A stretch of DNA of 9,989 bases from assembly GCA_023260815.1 (NCBI GenBank), contig JALQUE010000214.1, positions 1-9,989 of the forward strand, read 5' to 3'. The notes under the pieces are model-generated. The model did not search any database. It saw only the letters and a program-made list of their open reading frames with translations, and had not been told where the DNA came from. Source of the DNA: Roseovarius sp. (GTDB lineage Bacteria > Pseudomonadota > Alphaproteobacteria > Rhodobacterales > Rhodobacteraceae). A program made the position numbers and the translations under genes. Position 1 is the first letter of the stretch. Every line of letters starts with the position of its first letter. Shown piece by piece: positions 1 to 6,480 of this stretch.

Positions 1-764
1 CCAGAAAACCTGGTTTTCTCCGGCTTCAGCTCGAACCCTGCTTGTTCAACTGCTTGCTGCACTGAATCGAGAAATGCCGGTTCAACTCGTTGCTGTGAAC
101 TGAACGTGAGATCGTCCGCATATCGCGAGTATCGGTGGCCAGCCTCTTTGGCCAAATGTGACAGCTGCTCATCTAGTCCGCGCAGAACCAAATTGGCAAT
201 GGCCGGGCTTGTCGGCGCGCCTTGCGGTACACGGTCATCTAGGCAGCACAACTCTGCCAACATTTCCGCTACATCTTCCTTGTAGCCGAGCGAGACAAAG
301 ATTTCACGCACCTGTTCAATCGTGATCGACGGAAAAAACTGCCTGATATCAACGTTGAGAACGTGCTTCGCGCCAAAATGGTATTCAGCGTTCTTTACGG
401 CACTTCGCCCTGCCACAAATCCGAACACATTCTCAGCGATTTCTACGTGGTTCAGGATGTTGTCCAAGATCCACCACTGGATGACCTTGAGGTAGGTCCG
501 TGGTGTATCGATGTCACGCTTGGTGCCATCCTTCTTCTTCAGTGGGAATGAACGATAGTGCTTACGAGGCCGATGGCGGATTGAGAAAATGGTCTTAGGG
601 CTAATTCCCAGGAACAGTGGCAATGCACCAGCGGTTGGCATAGGCGGCAACCCGAGGTCCCGAAACCTGGCGGCATCGTCGTCGGAAAATCCGCCTGGCT
701 CCGCCCGAAGAATCTCTTCAAGGTGAGCAAAATCCTTTGGGAAATAGTATGAGCGAGTTGGCAT
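1..764 (-). CDS. Retron reverse transcriptase, 5' part of the gene (runs off the left edge)
   Basis: This reading frame is open from ATG at 764 to the window edge (254 codons) and encodes the N-terminal and palm parts of a retron-type reverse transcriptase. Visible landmarks are an N-terminal segment with LGISPKTIF (52-60), a basic stretch RHRPRKHYRSFPLKKKDG, the retron-specific NAxxH motif as NAEYH (125-129), NVDIRQFFPSI with catalytic Asp139, VPQGAPTSPAIANL (179-192), and RYADDLTFS with catalytic Asp217-Asp218. The enzyme should recognise the msr part of the RNA directly upstream and reverse-transcribe the msd part into msDNA. The thumb and the VTG motif would lie outside the window. A weak GGAAG sits 9 nt before the ATG. 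The start is not certain because the a2 repeat of the RNA overlaps the first codons; the next in-frame ATG is at codon 42. A group II intron or DGR enzyme is unlikely given NAxxH and the adjacent msr/msd. Confidence 0.93.
   Translation of the reverse strand, partial: MPTRSYYFPKDFAHLEEILRAEPGGFSDDDAARFRDLGLPPMPTAGALPLFLGISPKTIFSIRHRPRKHYRSFPLKKKDGTKRDIDTPRTYLKVIQWWILDNILNHVEIAENVFGFVAGRSAVKNAEYHFGAKHVLNVDIRQFFPSITIEQVREIFVSLGYKEDVAEMLAELCCLDDRVPQGAPTSPAIANLVLRGLDEQLSHLAKEAGHRYSRYADDLTFSSQQRVEPAFLDSVQQAVEQAGFELKPEKTRFS
749..761 (-). repeat. Retron a2 inverted repeat, overlapping the RT start
   Basis: On the minus strand this reads CCAACTCGCTCAT, the partner of a1. It covers codons 2-6 of the reverse transcriptase, immediately after the ATG, and the extended pairing includes the ATG itself. 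It would close the 3' end of the msd. Confidence 0.7.
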
Positions 765-807
765 CTACAGCAACTTCCAGTCTCTGAAGTGAAGACTGCC
801 TTGAGCG

Positions 808-875
808 CGTGGCCTAGGTCGAAGAGGCATTTTGGCGGCAAGGTCCGGCAAAATGCCTCTTCGACCTAGGCCACG
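808..875 (-). repeat. Perfect 27-bp inverted repeat, putative msd stem
   Basis: Arms at 808-834 and 849-875 are exact reverse complements, separated by a 14-nt loop (835-848). Both arms carry CCTAGG. A perfect stem of this length directly upstream of a retron reverse transcriptase is best read as the msd hairpin that is copied into msDNA. No run of U follows it on the transcribed strand, which argues against an intrinsic terminator. Confidence 0.88.
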
Positions 876-903
876 AGCCCCTTCAAACCAAACCTGAACA
901 ACG

Positions 904-922
904 GCTCGCCGAAACAGCGAAC
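904..922 (-). other. msr stem-loop with UUU loop
   Basis: The transcribed strand reads GUUCGCUG-UUU-CGGCGAGC, an 8-bp stem (with two G-U pairs) closed by a UUU loop. Retron msr regions typically carry such short stem-loops, which the cognate reverse transcriptase recognises. The core resembles the Ec86 stem-loop. Confidence 0.8.
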
Positions 923-937
923 AAGCTGAACGCGACA

Positions 938-950
938 CCAACTCGCACAT
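938..950 (-). repeat. Retron a1 inverted repeat
   Basis: On the minus strand this 13-nt segment, ATGTGCGAGTTGG, is complementary at 12 of 13 positions to the segment at 749-761. Pairing can extend inward (937-934 with 762-765) using two G-U pairs. It begins inside the stop codon of the upstream basic protein gene. It would form the 5' end of the msr-msd RNA. Confidence 0.75.
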
Positions 951-1261
951 CACTTGTACCTCCTACGCTGGGCCTTCATCAAGAACAAACGCCGGTTGTC
1001 GATCGAGCGTTCAAGACCTTCTCGCCGCACTAGATGCCGTGCTTTGGGGGCCGTGAAGTAGACGCCACGACGGACTTGTATGACTAACCCACGTTCGCGA
1101 GCAGTTTCATGCGCCGTCCGAAGGTGCCCTGCCTCCACGAGCATTTTGGCGTAGTCCGGGCTTAGAAGCTGATGCGCGCTGGCTTCGATATCCTGAATTC
1201 TTGCCGGCTGAATGACGGCGAGAATTGAGAAGTAAGCGAAAAGAGGATCGATCTTCTTCAT
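950..1261 (-). CDS. Small basic protein, probable winged-helix DNA-binding partner of the retron effector
   Basis: This 103-residue protein begins at an ATG that overlaps the stop of the NDT gene as ATGA, so it is probably translationally coupled. I prefer this start to an in-frame ATG 72 nt upstream because of the overlap. The sequence looks like a compact helix-turn-helix with a wing: helices at about 6-19, 21-32 and 34-56, then GLVIQVRRGVYF (58-69) as a beta hairpin, then a strongly basic tail ending QRRRYK. In type II retrons such as Ec86 the NDT effector carries a C-terminal winged-helix DNA-binding domain; here that part would be a separate polypeptide. The stop overlaps the first base of retron repeat a1. 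The fold is inferred from pattern, not from a database match, so the role is probable rather than shown. Confidence 0.75.
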   Translation of the reverse strand: MKKIDPLFAYFSILAVIQPARIQDIEASAHQLLSPDYAKMLVEAGHLRTAHETARERGLVIQVRRGVYFTAPKARHLVRREGLERSIDNRRLFLMKAQRRRYK

Positions 1262-1860
1262 GGTGCCAGCAACTTGTTTTCGGCCACTCTGTGGCCTTGA
1301 TCCACGATGAATTCCCTTATGGATGTCCAGCAAGTATCGTGGTCATCGTAGTCGATGAACACAACTTTGGCCCCCTTCTTCAAGGCCCCAGGCATCGGCC
1401 CCGAATTGAAATAGTTTACGTCGTCCTTCTCGTGCTTCTTATCTACGACAATCAGCATCTTCCTGCACACATCCTCGTAAAGTGCGAACGCACCGAGTTC
1501 CAAGAAGGAACCAGGACTACTGGGAAGCATGATGACTGCATCAGTCGAGTTCCTCGCATGGATCAGTTCAGCTGTCGCAGCGTTGTTTCGCGGTCCCAGA
1601 AGCCCTGCTGCAGCATCAACAAGCTTTTGGTACTCTCCCATTGTCACGATCCAGCCGAAATCAGTTAGCTTATGGTAGATCGCGTATCTGAGGCGCTTCG
1701 CTTTGTTCTTTTCGCCGCGGCCAGGCTTGTTGCCGGTAGTCTCGATGTATGGTCCCGCTAGAAAAACCTTGAATTGAAGCCCTGCGGCCGTTGCTGCATT
1801 CTGAAGCGCTTCTTGATCTAGCATCATGAGCGTACGGGCAGGTGGTTTATTCGCCGTCAT
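1258..1860 (-). CDS. Nucleoside 2-deoxyribosyltransferase-like retron effector (NDT family)
   Basis: The 200-residue protein has the Rossmann-like NDT pattern: KVFLAGPYIE (31-40) as the first strand and nucleotide-binding loop, a helix with NKAKRLRYAIYHKL, then DAVIMLPSSPGSFLELGAFA (107-126), in which Glu121 in SFLELG matches the catalytic Glu of the family, and KMLIVVD (134-140). NDT-like effectors define type II retrons. The Ec86 effector forms filaments with RT and msDNA and has been reported to hydrolyse NAD+ when triggered by phage. By analogy this protein is probably the toxic glycohydrolase that the RT-msDNA complex holds inactive; its substrate here is unknown. Its ATG overlaps the methyltransferase stop as ATGA, and its stop overlaps the next start the same way. 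It lacks the fused DNA-binding domain, which appears to be the following gene. Confidence 0.87.
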   Translation of the reverse strand: MTANKPPARTLMMLDQEALQNAATAAGLQFKVFLAGPYIETTGNKPGRGEKNKAKRLRYAIYHKLTDFGWIVTMGEYQKLVDAAAGLLGPRNNAATAELIHARNSTDAVIMLPSSPGSFLELGAFALYEDVCRKMLIVVDKKHEKDDVNYFNSGPMPGALKKGAKVVFIDYDDHDTCWTSIREFIVDQGHRVAENKLLAP

Positions 1861-4800
1861 GCTGCATACCTCCCCTCTTCAACCTTCTCGGCCTGTCCCA
1901 ACGCCGCGAGGCTATCCAGCAGCGGCTGCACGGAAGTTGTCCGTGCCCGCAGAAAGCGGCGGGCGATTTGGTCGGGGGTGGCTTCGCCCATCTCGGCCAA
2001 AGCCTCGCGGACGGCGGCGATCTGGTCGGGGAGGGTTTTGGGCCAGGGGGCTTTTTCCACCTTGGCGGCGGGGCCGACGTCCAGCTCGGCCTGCGTGCCC
2101 TTGGTGGTCTGGCGGCCTTCGGGGTTCTGGTAGTCGGGGCGGAGCCAGCGGATGTGGCCGCGCGCCTCTTCTTCGGCGCGTTCCTTGTTCAGGGCGACGA
2201 GGCGGAAGAGGATCTCTTCGTCGCCCAGGTCGACGGGCCAGCCATAGGCCTCGGCCACGGCAGCGTCGATCTGGTCGTGCAGGTCCTTGAGGATGCCGAT
2301 CAGGCCCTGGTCGTAAATCTCGCGGTCCTTGCCCTCGATGGTGTCCCCGGCACGGAGCTTTTCCAGCACGTTGTACATCTGGGTCAGGGTCAGCTTGGGG
2401 TGCGCGGCCTGCTGGCGCTTGCGGTGGGCGTCGAGTTCCTCGCCCAAGACGCGGAGGCGGGTGCGCTGGTCTTCGGTGAGGTCGGGGAAGGGGAACGGGT
2501 CGAAACAGCGAGAATTATTATAACGCGGGTCATTTCCGACACCCAGCCGCCCGCCTGCTGCCAATGACCAAACAACATGAAATTTCGAAGAAAGGACCGC
2601 TAGAATTGACCAATCGGATATAGCGAATGGGATAAGTCCCTGATCCGGTAGAATATCTCCTTCGAGCTTAATGAACGTTCGGTGTTTTGCGGTCATAACA
2701 GTTGCGATGTACCAATCGAGACCTTTCGAAGCGGCGCGCCACTCAGAGCGTGGCTCAGCAAATAACCACCATTTCTCCCTATAGGATTTTCGCTTGCTCT
2801 CAGAACGGCTTGGAAAGACAGTGTCCTTCAGCCACTGATAGGTCGCAGGATATTCTGAGCGGACTGCAGCTTCCTCAAGTCCAAACATGTCGATAGCCCA
2901 AACGTTCCGTGGGCTCGTCACAAGGTCACGCCCGTTGCGAAATTTCTTGATACGGCCATCTGCGAAACTATCCAGTGTTCGGGCTTTTTCTTCCGACACA
3001 ACGAAGCCATCGCCCATGTAGCAGACGCCACGCAGGCCCAAGCCTTCATTTGATTTCAGAGGCACTGTTCCTGCGATATCCGCCCCGATCTGCAAATTCG
3101 CAAAGACCTTCCCGATCTGATGGTCAAAGGTCACCAGACGGCCATCAACCTCGCTTTTCTCCTTGCTCTCGCTCACCACGGTCAGCAGCCGTCCGGCCCG
3201 GTTGCCCGCAGTGCCCACGGTCATGGCAATCCGCACGGCAGCCCCGTAGAGCGTATCGACCCAAGGGTGATCCGGGATCGCGAAGAGCAGCGAGAGCGGT
3301 TTCTTTGGATCGTTCAGATGCGGCTCCAGCACCCGGCGGTTGAAGGTCTGGCGCAGGGAGTTGGTGGTGATCAGGCCAAAGCGGCGGGTGCCTTTGCCCT
3401 TTTTCGCGTCATAGGCCCGCGCGGCGAGTGCGGCTTTTTCCCACCAGAACATGACCAGATCGGCACTTTGCGGCATCTTGGGATAGGCCGCCCACAACGC
3501 CTCGACATAGCCATCGCCCAAATTGTCGCGCAGGCGCGACGCCCCGATGAAGGGCGGGTTGCCGACGATGAACTCCGCGCGGGGCCATTGGGTCGGTTTC
3601 GGCTTGGCATAGTCAAAGACCTGCACCCGCGCGGCGGGGTCCGGCACCTCCTCCCCCGTTACGGGATGGCGCATGGTGGTCACGCCGTCCCAGCGGGTGA
3701 CGGGGTTGCCATCCGCATCCATGCGCGGGGTGCGGCCCGACCATTCCAGCACCGCATCGGCGTTGCGGATGTTCTTGAAGTCGCGCAGCACAGGTTCGGA
3801 CGGGGCGGCGGTGCCATAGGTGCGGTAGTGCCATTGCAGGTAGCCGATCCACAGCACCAGCTCGGCCACATTGGCGGCCCAGGGGTTCAGCTCGATCCCC
3901 AGAAACTGATGCGGGTCCACGGTAATCAGCGGGCGCGTGTCGCCCAGTTCGATCATCAGCGATGTGACCTCACCCTCCAGCCGTTTCATCATTTCCAGCG
4001 CGACATATAGGAAGTTGCCCGAGCCACAGGCCGGGTCGAGCACGGTGGTCTCACACAGTTGGTGGTGGAAGTCGCGGACCAGTTGGAGCGCCTCGTCGGT
4101 CTTGCCGTCCTCGGTCAGGCGCTGCACGGCGGTCTGCACGTCGCGCCAGTCTTCACGCAGGGGTTCAATGATGGTGGGCGTGATCAGCCGCTGCACATAG
4201 GCGCGCGGCGTGTAATGCGCGCCCAGCTTGTGGCGCTGGCGCTTGTCGAGCGCGCGTTCAAGGAGCGTGCCGAAGATCGCCGGTTCGACCTGTTTCCAGT
4301 CCGCTTCGGCGGCTTCGATCAAGAGCCCCAGTTGCAGGTCGTTAAGGGGGAGCGCCGACGGATCCCTGAACAGGCCGCCGTTGAATTTCTTGACCTTGGT
4401 CAGCAGCGCATGGGCGTATTCGCCCTTGTCCATCGCCTGCCACAGCCCCGCGAGCGCATGTTCGGCGTCCTGTGGATGGCCCCGCAGCTTGCGCAGCAGG
4501 TCGGTGAAACTGCCGCGCGGGATCAGGTCCACATCCTCGGCGAACATCGAGAACAGACAGCGCATCAGGAAGCGGGCGACGGTTTCACTTTCGTGGCCCT
4601 GACCTTCAAAACTCTTGCCCAGTTCGGCCAGGTGGGCCGCGATGTCCCGCGTAACCTCGGCGGCCTTGAGCGAGGGGTCGAGGCTGTAGGGCTCGGTCCA
4701 GATCGTGCAGAGCAGTTCGCGGATCTCTTCCTTACGCAGGTCGTCGAGGTAGATGCGATACCGGTTGCCATCCGGGAACTGGTTGTAGCCTTGGCCCTGT

Positions 4801-5294
4801 TTCGAGAAGTCAGCATAAAGCTCGATCACATGGCCGACGTCCACGATCATCAGGAAGGGTGGCCAGCCATCATCGCGCGCGACGGCGCGGGCGTAATTGT
4901 CGGCCTGATTGCGGGCCTTGAGCATCGTATCGTCCCAGGCGGCGGTGCCCCGCACGCCGTGGCCGATCCGCTTCTGGCTGCGCGCGGCGGTGCCCTTGGC
5001 CAGATCGGCGGCGCGGTTCTTTTTCTGGTTCACGCCCTGCTTGGTTTCCAGCACGAAATGCCCCGCGCGATAGGCGTCGATGAAGCCTGTGGTGCGCTTG
5101 TGGGTGTGGGCGAAGGTGACGGGCCGTTCGAACCGGTAATGGTCGTTGCTGTCGTCATCCGAGGCCGGGTTGGGCCGGTCGAGGCCCAGCAGTTCGGTCA
5201 GCTCGATTACGAAGAGCTGGTAATTGGCATGCTCGCTGCCGCCGGTGTCTTTCCAGCGCGCGATGAAGGCGTCGATCTGCGGGGCGTTGCTCAT
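1857..5294 (-). CDS. MmeI-like type IIL restriction enzyme and DNA adenine methyltransferase in one polypeptide
   Basis: This is a single intact frame of 1145 residues. The N-terminal nuclease domain shows D73-x9-E83-x-K85 (GFIDAYRAGHFVLETKQG), the same PD-(D/E)xK spacing as MmeI. A helical spacer follows (about 200-350), leading to HYTPRAYV. The gamma-class N6-adenine methyltransferase core has motif I DPACGSGNF (420-428) and motif IV NPPF (579-582). A target-recognition region lies at about 700-925, followed by a C-terminal helical bundle (LTLTQMYNVLEKL) and an extension with RWLRPDYQ and a possible winged helix. Such enzymes both methylate and cut foreign DNA, using one recognition domain for both activities. 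MmeI itself is about 920 residues, so this protein is longer at the C-terminus. It starts 6 nt after the zinc-ribbon gene and overlaps the NDT gene by 4 nt. A BREX PglX or DISARM methyltransferase is less likely, since no partner genes are seen and the nuclease residues are present. Confidence 0.9.
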   Translation of the reverse strand: MSNAPQIDAFIARWKDTGGSEHANYQLFVIELTELLGLDRPNPASDDDSNDHYRFERPVTFAHTHKRTTGFIDAYRAGHFVLETKQGVNQKKNRAADLAKGTAARSQKRIGHGVRGTAAWDDTMLKARNQADNYARAVARDDGWPPFLMIVDVGHVIELYADFSKQGQGYNQFPDGNRYRIYLDDLRKEEIRELLCTIWTEPYSLDPSLKAAEVTRDIAAHLAELGKSFEGQGHESETVARFLMRCLFSMFAEDVDLIPRGSFTDLLRKLRGHPQDAEHALAGLWQAMDKGEYAHALLTKVKKFNGGLFRDPSALPLNDLQLGLLIEAAEADWKQVEPAIFGTLLERALDKRQRHKLGAHYTPRAYVQRLITPTIIEPLREDWRDVQTAVQRLTEDGKTDEALQLVRDFHHQLCETTVLDPACGSGNFLYVALEMMKRLEGEVTSLMIELGDTRPLITVDPHQFLGIELNPWAANVAELVLWIGYLQWHYRTYGTAAPSEPVLRDFKNIRNADAVLEWSGRTPRMDADGNPVTRWDGVTTMRHPVTGEEVPDPAARVQVFDYAKPKPTQWPRAEFIVGNPPFIGASRLRDNLGDGYVEALWAAYPKMPQSADLVMFWWEKAALAARAYDAKKGKGTRRFGLITTNSLRQTFNRRVLEPHLNDPKKPLSLLFAIPDHPWVDTLYGAAVRIAMTVGTAGNRAGRLLTVVSESKEKSEVDGRLVTFDHQIGKVFANLQIGADIAGTVPLKSNEGLGLRGVCYMGDGFVVSEEKARTLDSFADGRIKKFRNGRDLVTSPRNVWAIDMFGLEEAAVRSEYPATYQWLKDTVFPSRSESKRKSYREKWWLFAEPRSEWRAASKGLDWYIATVMTAKHRTFIKLEGDILPDQGLIPFAISDWSILAVLSSKFHVVWSLAAGGRLGVGNDPRYNNSRCFDPFPFPDLTEDQRTRLRVLGEELDAHRKRQQAAHPKLTLTQMYNVLEKLRAGDTIEGKDREIYDQGLIGILKDLHDQIDAAVAEAYGWPVDLGDEEILFRLVALNKERAEEEARGHIRWLRPDYQNPEGRQTTKGTQAELDVGPAAKVEKAPWPKTLPDQIAAVREALAEMGEATPDQIARRFLRARTTSVQPLLDSLAALGQAEKVEEGRYAA

Positions 5295-5300
5295 GTTAAA

Positions 5301-5876
5301 TCAGTGACTCGGTACAGGAACGCGTTCGGACAAGAATTGCTCGAAAGTGGCTGTTTCGACGGCATGGGCGCTGGCGTCACGCGCGGCAGTGATCCAGGTT
5401 TCGATCAAGGCACAGAGACCCAAGATGGCAAAACCGGGGATCAGCCATAGCCAGATGGCAAGGGGTGTGCTTCCGTCGCTGAAGACGCTGTGAAGCAGGG
5501 GCCAGACGATGAACGGAATACCGCAGGCCCCAGCCCAACGCACCGGTTTCATCTTTTCATCAGCAGCGGCGGCCAAGCGATCACGCGTTTCGACCAATCC
5601 CCGTTCCCAAGTCAGAAATTCGTCCATCACCTGCCCGGCGAGGTAGTGTCCGCACCGGCAATAGTCGCGGGAGATGTATTCGACCTGGCCGCAATCGGCA
5701 CACCGGATCGCGTTGATGCTGTCGGCATTTGGACGGAGACGGTTCTTGTGCGCGGATTCGCTGTGTTCGCCCCCAGTGCCGCAGACGTCATTCAGTAGAC
5801 GTTCAGTGTCACGACCGAGCCGCAGCTTGCGCGGTCGCAGTTTCAATACGTCGTCGGGGAATTCTTCTCTCAGCAT
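5301..5876 (-). CDS. Zinc-ribbon protein with two transmembrane segments, function unknown
   Basis: I do not recognise a named family for this 191-residue protein. It has a short zinc ribbon, CADCG (59-63) and YCRCG (72-76), giving a Cys-x2-Cys and Cys-x-Cys set. A helical, charged segment (about 84-110) follows. Two hydrophobic stretches at about 114-133 and 138-161 should form a membrane hairpin, and a polar C-terminal tail carries ATFEQFLSERVP. The N-terminus is basic (KLRPRKLRLGRD). Its start overlaps the regulator's stop by one base (TGATG), and it ends 6 nt before the methyltransferase start, so it is a fixed member of the operon. Its position suggests a membrane-anchored accessory or sensor of the defence operon; this is inference from context only. 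Confidence 0.72.
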   Translation of the reverse strand: MLREEFPDDVLKLRPRKLRLGRDTERLLNDVCGTGGEHSESAHKNRLRPNADSINAIRCADCGQVEYISRDYCRCGHYLAGQVMDEFLTWERGLVETRDRLAAAADEKMKPVRWAGACGIPFIVWPLLHSVFSDGSTPLAIWLWLIPGFAILGLCALIETWITAARDASAHAVETATFEQFLSERVPVPSH

Positions 5877-6310
5877 CAGCTTACAAGCCTCAAAACACTG
5901 TCAATTCTTGTTGTATCCGGTGCGCCGCTCTCGCCGGACAATGCATCTGCATTCAGGACTTCATCGAACAGGAATTCGATGGCGTCCCATTTCTTTTCGG
6001 GCGTCACGCTCAGACCTCGATCCATGATGCGCCGTTCAACAGCGATCCCGATCTTGCGGTACGCGGTCGCAATCTCTTCGTGTCGGCGGTTCTTTCCGTC
6101 TTCGGAATCTCCTTCGAGCATCCACAGAGGATCGACGTCGAACTTCTCGTAGACCTCCAGAAGCAACTGAGCTGTCAGGTCACGCTGGCCACGTTCGTAG
6201 TTCTGATAAGCGCTTCGACTGATGCCAAGCGCCTGCGACATCTCCTCTTGGGAGAGGCGAGCCATATTTCGTACTGCCGCAAGGCGATGTCCAAGGCCAG
6301 AAACAGCCAT
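5876..6310 (-). CDS. XRE/CI-type helix-turn-helix transcriptional regulator
   Basis: The 144-residue protein carries an N-terminal HTH_3 domain at about 7-63: HRLAAVRNMARLSQEEMSQA, then LGISRSAYQNYERGQRDLTA and a third helix ending DPLWMLEGD, as in CI and Cro repressors. The C-terminal half is helical with no protease-like motif that I can see. I chose the ATG at 6310; a TTG two codons upstream is possible but weaker. It is the first gene of the defence operon and faces the integration module across a 176-nt gap with repeated operator-like half-sites. It is therefore probably an autoregulator of the operon, like controller proteins of restriction-modification systems, and may also control the excisionase-integrase promoter. 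Confidence 0.87.
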   Translation of the reverse strand: MAVSGLGHRLAAVRNMARLSQEEMSQALGISRSAYQNYERGQRDLTAQLLLEVYEKFDVDPLWMLEGDSEDGKNRRHEEIATAYRKIGIAVERRIMDRGLSVTPEKKWDAIEFLFDEVLNADALSGESGAPDTTRIDSVLRLVS

Positions 6311-6319
6311 GCTCAACTT

Positions 6320-6379
6320 TCGTTTGTATTTGTGTTGACCTCATTCGTAGTCATTTGTATTAAAAATAAATACGAACGA
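6320..6379. promoter_or_regulatory. Operator-like inverted repeats between the divergent operons
   Basis: TCGTTTGTATTT at 6320-6331 and AAATACGAACGA at 6368-6379 are inverted copies matching at 11 of 12 positions. Additional partial half-sites lie between them: TTCGTAGT near 6344 and TTTGTATT at 6354-6361. The last pairs with AATACGAA (6369-6376), also with one mismatch. The cluster surrounds the plus-strand promoter and lies just before the XRE gene, the usual layout for a repressor that controls itself and a divergent operon. I found no equally clear -35/-10 pair for the minus-strand operon. Confidence 0.62.
6335..6363 (+). promoter_or_regulatory. Sigma-70-type promoter for the excisionase-integrase operon
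   Basis: TTGACC (6335-6340) and TATTAA (6358-6363) are separated by exactly 17 nt and point to the integration module. The spacer contains TTCGTAG and overlaps the operator-like repeats, so binding by the XRE protein would be expected to block it. Transcription would begin near 6370, leaving a leader of about 115 nt before the first gene. Confidence 0.6.
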
Positions 6380-6474
6380 TGGCGACACGCTTGATTCATG
6401 CAGTTTCAGCGTAGTTTTGTTTCATTCTGGACGCAAAACGATTTCTTCCGCTTCAGTTCGTGAGCAACGACGAC

Positions 6475-6480
6475 AGGAGG
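6475..6480 (+). promoter_or_regulatory. Strong ribosome binding site that fixes the excisionase-like start
   Basis: AGGAGG lies 6 nt before the GTG at 6487. It supports that GTG over the in-frame GTG at 6460, which has no comparable site. Confidence 0.75.

Larger units (their letters stand above)
749..950 (-). ncRNA. Retron msr-msd non-coding RNA (candidate)
   Basis: The gap between the small basic protein gene and the reverse transcriptase has no credible gene but folds as a retron RNA. On the minus strand the order is: repeat a1 (950-938); an msr stem-loop with a UUU loop (922-904); a perfect 27-bp hairpin (875-808) that fits the msd stem; a small hairpin CAGUCU/AGACUG (798-778); and repeat a2 (761-749). 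The loop region UGUUUCGGC resembles the UUU stem-loop of the Ec86 msr. An AGC at 927-925 is a candidate for the branching guanosine (G at 926), but it lies 7 nt inside the a1 end, so this is tentative. The reverse transcriptase would use the RNA as primer and template to make msDNA. Boundaries come from the a1/a2 pairing and are approximate. Confidence 0.88.

Noticed and set aside
1..764. Group II intron or diversity-generating retroelement reverse transcriptase
   Set aside because: NAxxH between the second and third RT blocks and the msr/msd structure are retron traits. No maturase domain, intron domain V, or template/variable repeat was seen in the window.
808..875. The 27-bp inverted repeat as an intrinsic terminator or an IS end
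   Set aside because: There is no U-run on the transcribed strand, no flanking target duplication and no transposase. The UUU stem-loop, a1/a2 repeats and RT next to it fit an msd stem. An attenuating effect is not excluded.
539..953. Minus-strand frames at 539-841 and 765-953
   Set aside because: They read through the msr-msd hairpin or overlap the RT in another frame. The sequence there is better explained by RNA structure and the RT reading frame.
1857..5294. BREX PglX or DISARM methyltransferase
   Set aside because: No BREX or DISARM partner genes are in the window, and the N-terminal D-x9-E-x-K nuclease motif with the C-terminal pattern fits a stand-alone MmeI-like enzyme. Partners outside the window cannot be excluded.
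1826..5450. Several long plus-strand reading frames (for example 1842-2567, 3120-4010, 4059-5450)
   Set aside because: They lie antisense to the MmeI-like gene, whose motifs and overlaps are convincing. High GC leaves the opposite strand free of stops. Their translations are low-complexity and show no family motif.
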